Source: Xylocopa sonorina
Lineage: Eukaryota; Arthropoda; Insecta; Hymenoptera; Apidae
DNA: 64,000 bases
Assembly (NCBI RefSeq): GCF_050948175.1
Contig: NW_027490126.1
Location: forward strand, 744,001 to 808,000
Direction of reading: 5' to 3'
Shown in pieces: positions 12,812 to 23,705 of this stretch. The notes under the pieces were generated by a model. The model saw only the letters and a program-made list of their open reading frames with translations. It had not been told where the DNA came from and ran no database searches. Positions within the stretch are counted from its first letter, which is position 1, and each line of letters begins with the position of its first letter. The position numbers were made by a program, and so were the translations under genes.

Positions 12812-15800
12812 TGCAGATGTCTACGTATCGTAGCAATAGATTTCTAATGCTTCCTAACGAGATATAGCATCTCATATCTATGTTTCATGATAAGATATAA
12901 TATTCATTGCGAAGTGATATACATTCCTCGTCTACGATTCAAATGAATGTAAATGCGACACTTCCTTGCTAGGAAATAGGGTCTGCAGATGTCTAGGTAT
13001 CGTAGCAATAGAGTTCTTATGATTCTTAAATCGCGATATTGCATCTCATTTCTATGTTTCATGGTAAGATATAGTATGATTTGCGAAGTGTTATGTATTC
13101 CTCGTCTACACTTCAAATGAATGTGAATTCGACACTTCCCTGCTAGGAAATAGCGTCTGCAGATGTTTACGTATCGTAGCAATAGATTTCTAATGCTTCT
13201 TAAAACGCGATATCGCATCTCATTTCTATGTTTCATGTTAAGATATAATATGATTTGCGAAGTATCATGTATTCCTCGTCTACACTTCAAATGAATGTAA
13301 ATGCGACACTTCCTTGCTAGGAAATAGCGTCTGCAGATGTCTAGGTGTCGCAGCAATAGAGATCTAATGCTTCTTAAAACGCGATATCGCATCTCATTCC
13401 TATGTTTCATGGAAAGATATAATATGATTTGCGAAGTGTTATGTATTCCTCGTCTACACTTCAAATGCGTGTAAATGCGACACTTCCTTGTAAGGAAGTA
13501 GCGTTTGCAGATGTCTACGTATCGTAGCAATAGAGTTCTTATGATTCTTAAAACGCGATATCGCATCTCATTTCTATGTTTCATGGTAAGATATAATATG
13601 ATTTGCGAAGTGCTATGTATTCCTCGTCTACACTTCAAATGAATGTAAATGCCACACTTCCCTGCTAGGAAATAGCGTCTGCAGATGACTAGGTATCGTA
13701 GCAATAGAGTTCTAATGCTTCTTAAAACGCGATATCGCATCTCATTTCTATGTTTCATGGTAAGATATAATATGATTTGCGAAGTGTCATGTATTCCTCG
13801 TCTACACTTCAAATGAGTGTACATGCGACACTTCCTTGCTAGGAAATAGCGTCTGCAGATGTCTACGTATCGTAGCAATATAGTTCTAATGCTTTTTAGA
13901 ACGCGATATCGCATCTCATTTCTATGTTTCATGGTAAGATATAATAAGATTTGCGAAGTGTTATGCATTCCTCGTCTACGATTCAAATGAATGTAAATGC
14001 GACACTTCCTTGCAAGGAAATAGCGTTTGCAGATTTCTACGTATCATAGCAATAGATTTCTAATGCTTCTTAAAACGCGAAATCGCATCTCATTTCTATT
14101 TTTCGTGGTAAGATATAATATAATTTGCGAAGTGTTATGTATTCCTCGTCTACACTTCAAATGAATGTGAATGCGGCACTTCCTCGCTAGGAAATAGCGT
14201 TTGCAGATGTCTACGTATCGTAGCAGTAGATTTCTAATGCTACTTAAAACGCGATATCGCATCTCATTTCTATGTTTCATGGTAAGATATAATATTCATT
14301 GCGAAGTGTTATGCATTCCTCGTCTACGATTCAAATGAATGTAAATGCGACACTAGCTTGCAAGGAAATAACGTTTGCAGATGTCTACGTATCGTAGCAA
14401 TAGAGTTCTTATGATTCTTAAATCGCGATATTGCATCTCATTTCTATGTTTCATGGTAAGATATAATATGATTTGCGAAGTGTTATGTATTCCTCGTCTA
14501 CACTTCAAATGAATGTGAATGCGACACATCCTCGCTAGGAAATAGCGTTTGCAGATGTTTACGTATCGTAGCAATAGATTGCTAATGCTACTTAAAACGC
14601 GGTATCGCATCTCATTTCTATGTTTCATGGTAAGATATAATATTCATTGCGAAGTGTTATGCATTCCTCGTCTACGATTCAAATGAATGTAAATGCGACC
14701 CTTGCTTGCAAGGAAATAGCGTTTGCAGATGTCTACGTATCGTAGCAATAGAGTTCAAATGCTTCTTAAAACGAGATATAGCATCTCATATCTATGTTTC
14801 ATGACAAGATATAATATACATTGCGAAGTGATATACATTCCTCGTCTACGATTCAAATGAATGTAAACGCGACACTTCCTTGCTAGAAAATAGGGTCTGC
14901 AGATGTCTAGGTATCGTAGCAATAGAGTTCTTATGATTCTTAAATCGCGATATTGCATCTCATTTCTATGTTTCATGGTAAGATATAATATGATTTGCGA
15001 AGTGTTATGTATTCCTCGTCTACACTTCAAATGAATGTGAATTCGACACTTCCCTGCTAGGAAATAGCGTCTGCAGATGTCTACGTATCGTAGCAATAGA
15101 TTTCTAATGCTTCTTAAAACGAGATATAGCATCTCATATCTATGTTTCATGATAAGATATAATATTCATTGCGAAGTGATATACATTCCTCGTCTACGAT
15201 TCAAATGAATGTAAATGCGACACTTCCTTGCTAGGAAATAGGGTCTGCAAATGTCTAGGTATCGTAGCAATAGAGTTCTTATGATTCTTAAATCGCGATA
15301 TTGCATCTCATTTCTATGTTTCATGGTAAGATATAATATGATTTGCGAAGTGTTATGTATTCCTCGTCTACACTTCAAATGAATGTGAATTCGACACTTC
15401 CCTGCTAGGAAATAGCGTCTGCAGATGTCTACGTATCGTAGCAATAGATTTCTAATGCTTCTTAAAACGCGATATCGCATCTCATTTCTATGTTTCATGT
15501 TAAGATATAATATGATTTGCGAAGTATCATGTATTCCTCGTCTACACTTCAAATGAATGTAAATGCGACACTTCCTTGCTAGGAAATAGCGTCTGCAGAT
15601 GTCTAGGTGTCGCAGCAATAGAGATCTAATGCTTCTTAAAACGCGATATCGCATCTCATTCCTATGTTTCATGGAAAGATATAATATGATTTGCGAAGTG
15701 TTATGTATTCCTCGTCTACACTTCAAATGCGTGTAAATGCGACACTTCCTTGTAAGGAAATAGCGTTTGCAGATGTCTACGTATCGTAGCAATAGAGTTC

Positions 15801-16168
15801 TTATGATTCTTAAAACGCGATATCGCATCTCATTTCTATGTTTCATGGTAAGATATAATATGATTTGCGAAGTGCTATGTATTCCTCGTCTACACTTTAA
15901 TTGAATGTAAATGCGACACTTCCTCGCAAGGAAATAGCGTCTGCAGATGTCTAGGTATCGTAGCAATAGAGTTCTAATGCTTCTTAAAACGCGATATCGC
16001 ATCTCATTTCTATGTATCACGGTAAGATATAATATGATTTGCGAAGTGTCATGTATTCCTCGTCTACACTTCAAATGAATGTGAATGCGACACTTCCTCG
16101 CTAGGAAATAGCGTTTGCAGATGTCTACGTATCGAAGCAATAGTGTTCAAATGCTTCTTAAAACGCGA
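12812..16168. repeat. 22-monomer block, copy 1
   Basis: This segment is repeated at 16,638-19,994 at an offset of 3,826 bp (22 x 174 minus 2). The boundaries are sharp: 12811 t against 16637 c, and 16169 a against 19995 t. Shared private features include a 2-bp-deleted monomer (TTCCTAACGAG), AAATAGGGTCTGCAG, CTAGGTGTCGCAG, CATTCCTATG, AATGCCACAC and AATGCGGCAC. I found one substitution in 3,357 bp (14559 t, 18385 c). Within the block, a sub-segment around CTAGGTGTCG at 13341 recurs at 15603 (13 monomers), so the block is itself built from earlier duplications. Confidence 0.92.
12849..12860 (+). other. Monomer with 2-bp deletion (172 bp), also at 16,675-16,686
   Basis: TTCCTAACGAGATATAGC replaces TTCTTAAAACGAGATATAGC. 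The same event appears in both 22-monomer blocks, so it predates their duplication. It explains why the block offset is 3,826 rather than 3,828. Confidence 0.85.
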
Positions 16169-16637
16169 AATCGCATCGCATTTCTATTTTTCGTGGTAAG
16201 ATATAATATAATTTGCGAAGTGTTATGTATTCCTCGTCTACACTTCAAATGAATGTGAATGCGACACTTCCTCGCTAGGAAATAGCGTTTGCAGATGTCT
16301 ACGTATCGTAGCAATAGATTTCTAATGCTACTTAAAACGCGATATCGCATCTCATTTCTATGTTTCATGGTAAGATATAATATTCATTGCGAAGTGTTAT
16401 GCATTCCTCGTCTACGATTCAAATGAATGTAAATGCGACACTAGCTTGCAAGGAAATAGCGTTTGCAGATGTCTACGTATCGTAGCAATAGAGTTCTTAT
16501 GATTCTTAAATCGCGATATTGCATCTCATTTCTATGTTTCATGGTAAGATATAATATGATTTGCGAAGTGTTATGTATTCCTCGTCTACACTTCAAATGA
16601 ATGTGAATTCGACACTTCCCTGCTAGGAAATAGCGTC
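16169..16637. repeat. 469-bp spacer between the two 22-monomer blocks
   Basis: About 2.7 monomers that are not part of the 3,357-bp identity. The left part carries AAATCGCATCGC and TCTATTTTTCGTGG, which also occur just before copy 1 (12,690), at an offset of 3,478 bp (20 monomers minus 2). It is therefore ordinary satellite from the same neighbourhood. It may mark the exchange point that made the blocks. Confidence 0.75.
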
Positions 16638-19600
16638 TGCAGATGTCTACGTATCGTAGCAATAGATTTCTAATGCTTCCTAACGAGATATAGCATCTCA
16701 TATCTATGTTTCATGATAAGATATAATATTCATTGCGAAGTGATATACATTCCTCGTCTACGATTCAAATGAATGTAAATGCGACACTTCCTTGCTAGGA
16801 AATAGGGTCTGCAGATGTCTAGGTATCGTAGCAATAGAGTTCTTATGATTCTTAAATCGCGATATTGCATCTCATTTCTATGTTTCATGGTAAGATATAA
16901 TATGATTTGCGAAGTGTTATGTATTCCTCGTCTACACTTCAAATGAATGTGAATTCGACACTTCCCTGCTAGGAAATAGCGTCTGCAGATGTTTACGTAT
17001 CGTAGCAATAGATTTCTAATGCTTCTTAAAACGCGATATCGCATCTCATTTCTATGTTTCATGTTAAGATATAATATGATTTGCGAAGTATCATGTATTC
17101 CTCGTCTACACTTCAAATGAATGTAAATGCGACACTTCCTTGCTAGGAAATAGCGTCTGCAGATGTCTAGGTGTCGCAGCAATAGAGATCTAATGCTTCT
17201 TAAAACGCGATATCGCATCTCATTCCTATGTTTCATGGAAAGATATAATATGATTTGCGAAGTGTTATGTATTCCTCGTCTACACTTCAAATGCGTGTAA
17301 ATGCGACACTTCCTTGTAAGGAAGTAGCGTTTGCAGATGTCTACGTATCGTAGCAATAGAGTTCTTATGATTCTTAAAACGCGATATCGCATCTCATTTC
17401 TATGTTTCATGGTAAGATATAATATGATTTGCGAAGTGCTATGTATTCCTCGTCTACACTTCAAATGAATGTAAATGCCACACTTCCCTGCTAGGAAATA
17501 GCGTCTGCAGATGACTAGGTATCGTAGCAATAGAGTTCTAATGCTTCTTAAAACGCGATATCGCATCTCATTTCTATGTTTCATGGTAAGATATAATATG
17601 ATTTGCGAAGTGTCATGTATTCCTCGTCTACACTTCAAATGAGTGTACATGCGACACTTCCTTGCTAGGAAATAGCGTCTGCAGATGTCTACGTATCGTA
17701 GCAATATAGTTCTAATGCTTTTTAGAACGCGATATCGCATCTCATTTCTATGTTTCATGGTAAGATATAATAAGATTTGCGAAGTGTTATGCATTCCTCG
17801 TCTACGATTCAAATGAATGTAAATGCGACACTTCCTTGCAAGGAAATAGCGTTTGCAGATTTCTACGTATCATAGCAATAGATTTCTAATGCTTCTTAAA
17901 ACGCGAAATCGCATCTCATTTCTATTTTTCGTGGTAAGATATAATATAATTTGCGAAGTGTTATGTATTCCTCGTCTACACTTCAAATGAATGTGAATGC
18001 GGCACTTCCTCGCTAGGAAATAGCGTTTGCAGATGTCTACGTATCGTAGCAGTAGATTTCTAATGCTACTTAAAACGCGATATCGCATCTCATTTCTATG
18101 TTTCATGGTAAGATATAATATTCATTGCGAAGTGTTATGCATTCCTCGTCTACGATTCAAATGAATGTAAATGCGACACTAGCTTGCAAGGAAATAACGT
18201 TTGCAGATGTCTACGTATCGTAGCAATAGAGTTCTTATGATTCTTAAATCGCGATATTGCATCTCATTTCTATGTTTCATGGTAAGATATAATATGATTT
18301 GCGAAGTGTTATGTATTCCTCGTCTACACTTCAAATGAATGTGAATGCGACACATCCTCGCTAGGAAATAGCGTTTGCAGATGTCTACGTATCGTAGCAA
18401 TAGATTGCTAATGCTACTTAAAACGCGGTATCGCATCTCATTTCTATGTTTCATGGTAAGATATAATATTCATTGCGAAGTGTTATGCATTCCTCGTCTA
18501 CGATTCAAATGAATGTAAATGCGACCCTTGCTTGCAAGGAAATAGCGTTTGCAGATGTCTACGTATCGTAGCAATAGAGTTCAAATGCTTCTTAAAACGA
18601 GATATAGCATCTCATATCTATGTTTCATGACAAGATATAATATACATTGCGAAGTGATATACATTCCTCGTCTACGATTCAAATGAATGTAAACGCGACA
18701 CTTCCTTGCTAGAAAATAGGGTCTGCAGATGTCTAGGTATCGTAGCAATAGAGTTCTTATGATTCTTAAATCGCGATATTGCATCTCATTTCTATGTTTC
18801 ATGGTAAGATATAATATGATTTGCGAAGTGTTATGTATTCCTCGTCTACACTTCAAATGAATGTGAATTCGACACTTCCCTGCTAGGAAATAGCGTCTGC
18901 AGATGTCTACGTATCGTAGCAATAGATTTCTAATGCTTCTTAAAACGAGATATAGCATCTCATATCTATGTTTCATGATAAGATATAATATTCATTGCGA
19001 AGTGATATACATTCCTCGTCTACGATTCAAATGAATGTAAATGCGACACTTCCTTGCTAGGAAATAGGGTCTGCAAATGTCTAGGTATCGTAGCAATAGA
19101 GTTCTTATGATTCTTAAATCGCGATATTGCATCTCATTTCTATGTTTCATGGTAAGATATAATATGATTTGCGAAGTGTTATGTATTCCTCGTCTACACT
19201 TCAAATGAATGTGAATTCGACACTTCCCTGCTAGGAAATAGCGTCTGCAGATGTCTACGTATCGTAGCAATAGATTTCTAATGCTTCTTAAAACGCGATA
19301 TCGCATCTCATTTCTATGTTTCATGTTAAGATATAATATGATTTGCGAAGTATCATGTATTCCTCGTCTACACTTCAAATGAATGTAAATGCGACACTTC
19401 CTTGCTAGGAAATAGCGTCTGCAGATGTCTAGGTGTCGCAGCAATAGAGATCTAATGCTTCTTAAAACGCGATATCGCATCTCATTCCTATGTTTCATGG
19501 AAAGATATAATATGATTTGCGAAGTGTTATGTATTCCTCGTCTACACTTCAAATGCGTGTAAATGCGACACTTCCTTGTAAGGAAATAGCGTTTGCAGAT

Positions 19601-19994
19601 GTCTACGTATCGTAGCAATAGAGTTCTTATGATTCTTAAAACGCGATATCGCATCTCATTTCTATGTTTCATGGTAAGATATAATATGATTTGCGAAGTG
19701 CTATGTATTCCTCGTCTACACTTTAATTGAATGTAAATGCGACACTTCCTCGCAAGGAAATAGCGTCTGCAGATGTCTAGGTATCGTAGCAATAGAGTTC
19801 TAATGCTTCTTAAAACGCGATATCGCATCTCATTTCTATGTATCACGGTAAGATATAATATGATTTGCGAAGTGTCATGTATTCCTCGTCTACACTTCAA
19901 ATGAATGTGAATGCGACACTTCCTCGCTAGGAAATAGCGTTTGCAGATGTCTACGTATCGAAGCAATAGTGTTCAAATGCTTCTTAAAACGCGA
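16638..19994. repeat. 22-monomer block, copy 2
   Basis: Near-identical copy of 12,812-16,168 (offset 3,826 bp), including the same 2-bp-deleted monomer at about 16,677. The CTAGGTGTCG marker lies at 17167 and 19429, matching 13341 and 15603 exactly. Such high identity in a satellite indicates a recent amplification or an active homogenisation process. Confidence 0.92.
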
Positions 19995-21776
19995 TATCGC
20001 ATCTCATTTCTATGTTTCATGGTAAGATATAATATGATTTGCGAAGTATCATGTGTTCCTCGTCTACACTTCGAATGAATGTAAATGCGACACTTCCTTG
20101 CTAGGAAATAGCGTCTGCAGATGTCTAGGTATCGTAGCAATAGAGTTCTAATGCTTCTTAAATCGCGATATCGCATCTCATTCCTATGTTTCATGGTAAG
20201 ATATAATATGATTTGCGAAGTGTTATGTATTCCTCGTCTACACTTCAAATGAATGTAAATGCGACACTTCCTTGCAAGGAAATAGCGTTTGCATATGTCT
20301 AGATATCGTAGCAATAGTGTTCTAATGCTTCTTAAAACGCGATATCGCATCTCATTTCTATGTTTCATGGTAGGATATAATATTCATTGTGAATTGTTAT
20401 GCATTCCTCGTCTACATTTCAAATGAATGTAAATGCCATACTTCCTTGCTAGGAAATAGCGTTTGCAGGTGTCTACGTGTCGTAGCAATAGAGTTCTAAT
20501 GCTTCTTAAAACGCGATATCGCATCTCATTACTATGTTTCATGGTAAGATATAATAAGATTTGCGAAGTGTCATGTATTCCTCGTCTACACTTCAAATGA
20601 ATGTGAATGCGACACTTGCACACTAGGAAATAGCGTTTGCAGATGTCTAGGTATCGTAGCACTAGAGTTCTAATGCTTCTTAAAACGCGATTTCGCATCT
20701 CATTTCTATGTTTCATGGTAAGATATAATATTCATTGCGAAGTGTTATGCATTCCTCGTCTGCGATTCAAATGAATGTAAATGCGGCACTTCCTTGCAAG
20801 GAAATAGAGTTTGCAGATGTCTACGTATCGTAGCAATAGAGTTCTTATGATTCTTAAATCGCGATATTGCTTCTCATTTATATGTTTCATGGTAAGGTAT
20901 AATATGATTTGCGAAGTGTTATGTATTCCTCGTCTACACTTCAAATGAATGTAAATGCGACACTTCCTTGCAAGGAAATAGCGTTTGCAGATGTCTACGT
21001 ATCCTAGCAATAGAGTTCTTATGATTCTTAAAACGCGATATTGCATCTCATTTCTATGTTTCATGGTAAGATATAATATGATTTGCGAAGTGTTATGCAG
21101 TCCTCGTCTACACTTCAAATGAATGTACATGCGACACTTCCTTGCTAGGAAATAGCGTCTGCAGATGTCTACGTATCATAGCAATAGATTTCTAATGCTT
21201 CTTAAAACGCGAAATCGCATCTCATTTCTATTTTTCGTGGTAAGATATAATATAATTTACGAAGTGTTATGTATTCCTCGTCTACACTTCAAATGAATGT
21301 GAATGCGACACTTCCTCGCTAGGAAATAGCGTTTGCAGATGTCTACGTATCGTAGCAATAGAGTTCTTATGATCCTTAAAACGCGATATCGCATCTCATT
21401 TCTGTGTTTCATGGTAAGATATAATATGATTTGTAAAGTGTTATGTATTCCTCGTCTACACTTCGAATGAATGTGAATGCGACACTTCCTTGCAAGGAAA
21501 TAGCGTTTGCAGATGTCTACGTATCGTAGCAATAGAGTTCTTATGATTCTTAAATCGCGATATCGCATCTCATTTCTATGTTTCATGGTAAGATATAATA
21601 AGATTTGCGAAGTGTTATGCATTCCTCGTCTACGATTCAAATGAATGTAAATGCGACACTTCCTTGCAAGGAAATAGCGTTTGCAGATTTCTACGTATCA
21701 TAGCAATAGATTTCTAATGCTTCTTAAAACGCGAAATCGCATCTCATTTCTATTTTTCGTGGTAAGATATAATATA

Positions 21777-22455
21777 ATTTGCGAAGTGTTATGTATTCCT
21801 CGTCTACACTTCAAATGAATGTGAATTCGACACTTCCCTGCTAGGAAATAGCGTCTGCAGATGTCTACGTATCGTAGCAATAGATTTCTAATGCTTCTTA
21901 AAACGCGATATCGCATCTCATTTCTATGTTTCATGTTAAGATATAATATGATTTGCGAAGTATCATGTATTCCTCGTCTACACTTCAAATGAATGTAAAT
22001 GCGACACTTCCTTGCTAGGAAATAGCGTCTGCAGATGTCTAGGTGTCGCAGCAATAGAGATCTAATGCTTCTTAAAACGCGATATCGCATCTCATTCCTA
22101 TGTTTCATGGAAAGATATAATATGATTTGCGAAGTGTTATGTATTCCTCGTCTACACTTCAAATGCGTGTAAATGCGACACTTCCTTGTAAGGAAATAGC
22201 GTTTGCAGATGTCTACGTATCGTAGCAATAGAGTTCTTATGATTCTTAAAACGCGATATCGCATCTCATTTCTATGATTCATGGTAAGATATAATATGAT
22301 TAGCGAAGTGCTATGTATTCCTCGTCTACACTTCAATTGAATGTAAATGCGACACTTCCTTGCAAGGAAATAGCGTCTGCAGATGTCTAGGTATCGTAGC
22401 AATAGAGTTCTAATGCTTCTTAAAACGCGATATCGCATCTCATTTCTATGTTTCA
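21777..22455. repeat. Partial further copy of the 22-monomer block interior
   Basis: Matches about 19,167-19,845 at an offset of 2,610 bp (15 monomers). It carries the same series GAATTCGACACTTCCCTG, CTAGGTGTCGCAG (22039), CATTCCTATG, GGAAAGATATAATATG and AAATGCGTGTAAATG. Several substitutions separate it from the younger copies. A still older relative lies at about 1,870-2,450, with CGCAGCAATAGAGATC and CATTCCTATG. Confidence 0.8.
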
Positions 22456-22800
22456 TGTTAAGATATAATATGTTTTGCGAAGTATCATGTATTCCTCATC
22501 TACACTTCAAATGAATGTAAATGCGACACTTCCTTGCTAGGAAATAGCGTCTGCAGATGTCTAGGTATCGCAGCAATAGAGATCTAATGCTTCTTAAAAC
22601 GCGATATCGCATCTCATTCCTATGTTTCATGGTAAGATATAATATGATTTGCGAAGTGTTATGTATTCCTCGTCTACACTTCAAATGAATATGAATGCGA
22701 CACTTGCACGCTAGGAAATAGCGTTTGCAGATGTCTAGCTATCGTAGCAATAGATTTCTAATGGTTCTTAAAACGCGATTTCGCATCTCATTTCTATGTT

Positions 22801-22840
22801 TCATGGTAAGATATATTCATTGCGAAGTGTTGTTATGCAT
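22801..22840 (+). other. Monomer with compensating -3 and +3 changes
   Basis: AAGATATATTCATTGCG is 3 bp shorter than AAGATATAATATTCATTGCG. A few bases later GTGTTGTTATGC is 3 bp longer than GTGTTATGC. The anchor palindromes either side stay in the normal register, so total length is restored to 174. Confidence 0.8.
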
Positions 22841-23122
22841 TCCTCGTCTACGATTCAAATGAATGTAAATGCGACACTTCCTTGCAAGGAAATAGCGTTT
22901 GCAGATGTCTACGTATCGTAGCAATAGAGTTCTTATGATTCTTAAAACGCGATATCGCATCTCATTTCTATGTTTCATGGTAAGATATAATATGATTTGC
23001 TAAGTGTTATGTAGTCCTCGTCTACACTTCAAATGAATGTAAATGCGACACTTCCTTGCTAGGAATTAGCGTTTGCAGATGTCTACCTATCGTAGCAATA
23101 GAGTTCTAATGCTTCTTAAAAC

Positions 23123-23296
23123 GCGATATCGCATCTCATTTCTATGTTTCATGGTAAGATATAATATGATTTGCGAAGTGTTATGTATTCCTCGTCTACA
23201 CTTCAAATGAATGTAAATGCGACACTTCCTTGCAAGGAAATATTGTTTGCAGATGTCTACGTATCGTAGCAATAGAGTTCTTATGATTCTTAAAAC
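23123..23296 (+). repeat. Representative monomer, close to the majority consensus
   Basis: I chose this copy because it differs from my majority consensus only by TT in place of GC in TAGCGTTTGC. Landmarks in order: a 10-bp perfect palindrome GCGATATCGC (23123-23132, containing GATATC); the TTTCTATGTTTCATGG block; an AT-rich core AAGATATAATATGATTTG; GAAGTGTT (23175-23182); CCTCGTCTACACTTC; AATGAATGTAAATGCGAC; a 14-bp perfect palindrome TTCCTTGCAAGGAA (23226-23239); TTTGCAGATGT; the short inverted repeat CTACG-TAT-CGTAG (23257-23269, containing TACGTA); then AATAGAGTTCTTATGATTC leading into AAAAC and the next unit. GAAGTGT near the middle is the inverse of two later ACACTTC motifs. The unit start used here is arbitrary. 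Confidence 0.9.
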
Positions 23297-23666
23297 GCGA
23301 TATCGCATCTCATTTCTATGTTTCATGGTAAGATATAATATTCATTGCGAAGTGTTATGCATTCCTCGTCTACACTTCAAATGAATGTAAATGCCACACT
23401 TCCTTGCTAGGAAATAGCGATTGCAGGTGTCTACGTGTGGTAGCAATAGAGATCTAATGCTTCTTAAAACGCGATATCGCATCCCATTACTATGTTTCAT
23501 GGTAAGGTATAATAAGAATTGCGAAGTGTCATGTATTCCTCGTCTACACTTCAAATGAATCTGAATGCGACACTTGCACGCTAGGAAATAGCGTTTGCAG
23601 ATGTCTAGGTATCGTAGCAATAGAGTTCTAATGCTTCTTAAAACGCGATTTCGCATCTCATTTCTA

Positions 23667-23705
23667 TGTTTCATGGTAAGATATATTCATTGCGAAGTGT
23701 TAAGC
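23667..23705 (+). other. Monomer with 3-bp deletion (171 bp)
   Basis: The same AAGATATATTCATTGCG shortening as at 22,810 but without the compensating insertion, followed by GTGTTAAGCATTCC. The array register shifts by 3 bp here. Confidence 0.8.

Noticed and set aside
16169..16637. Unique spacer or inserted element between the 22-monomer blocks
   Set aside because: It is normal satellite with variants also seen at 12.7 kb; only its position is unexpected.
22801..23705. Possible insertion scars or mobile-element footprints at the odd-length monomers
   Set aside because: The changes are 3-bp losses and a 3-bp gain within short AT or GTT runs. There are no target-site duplications and no foreign sequence; slippage explains them.
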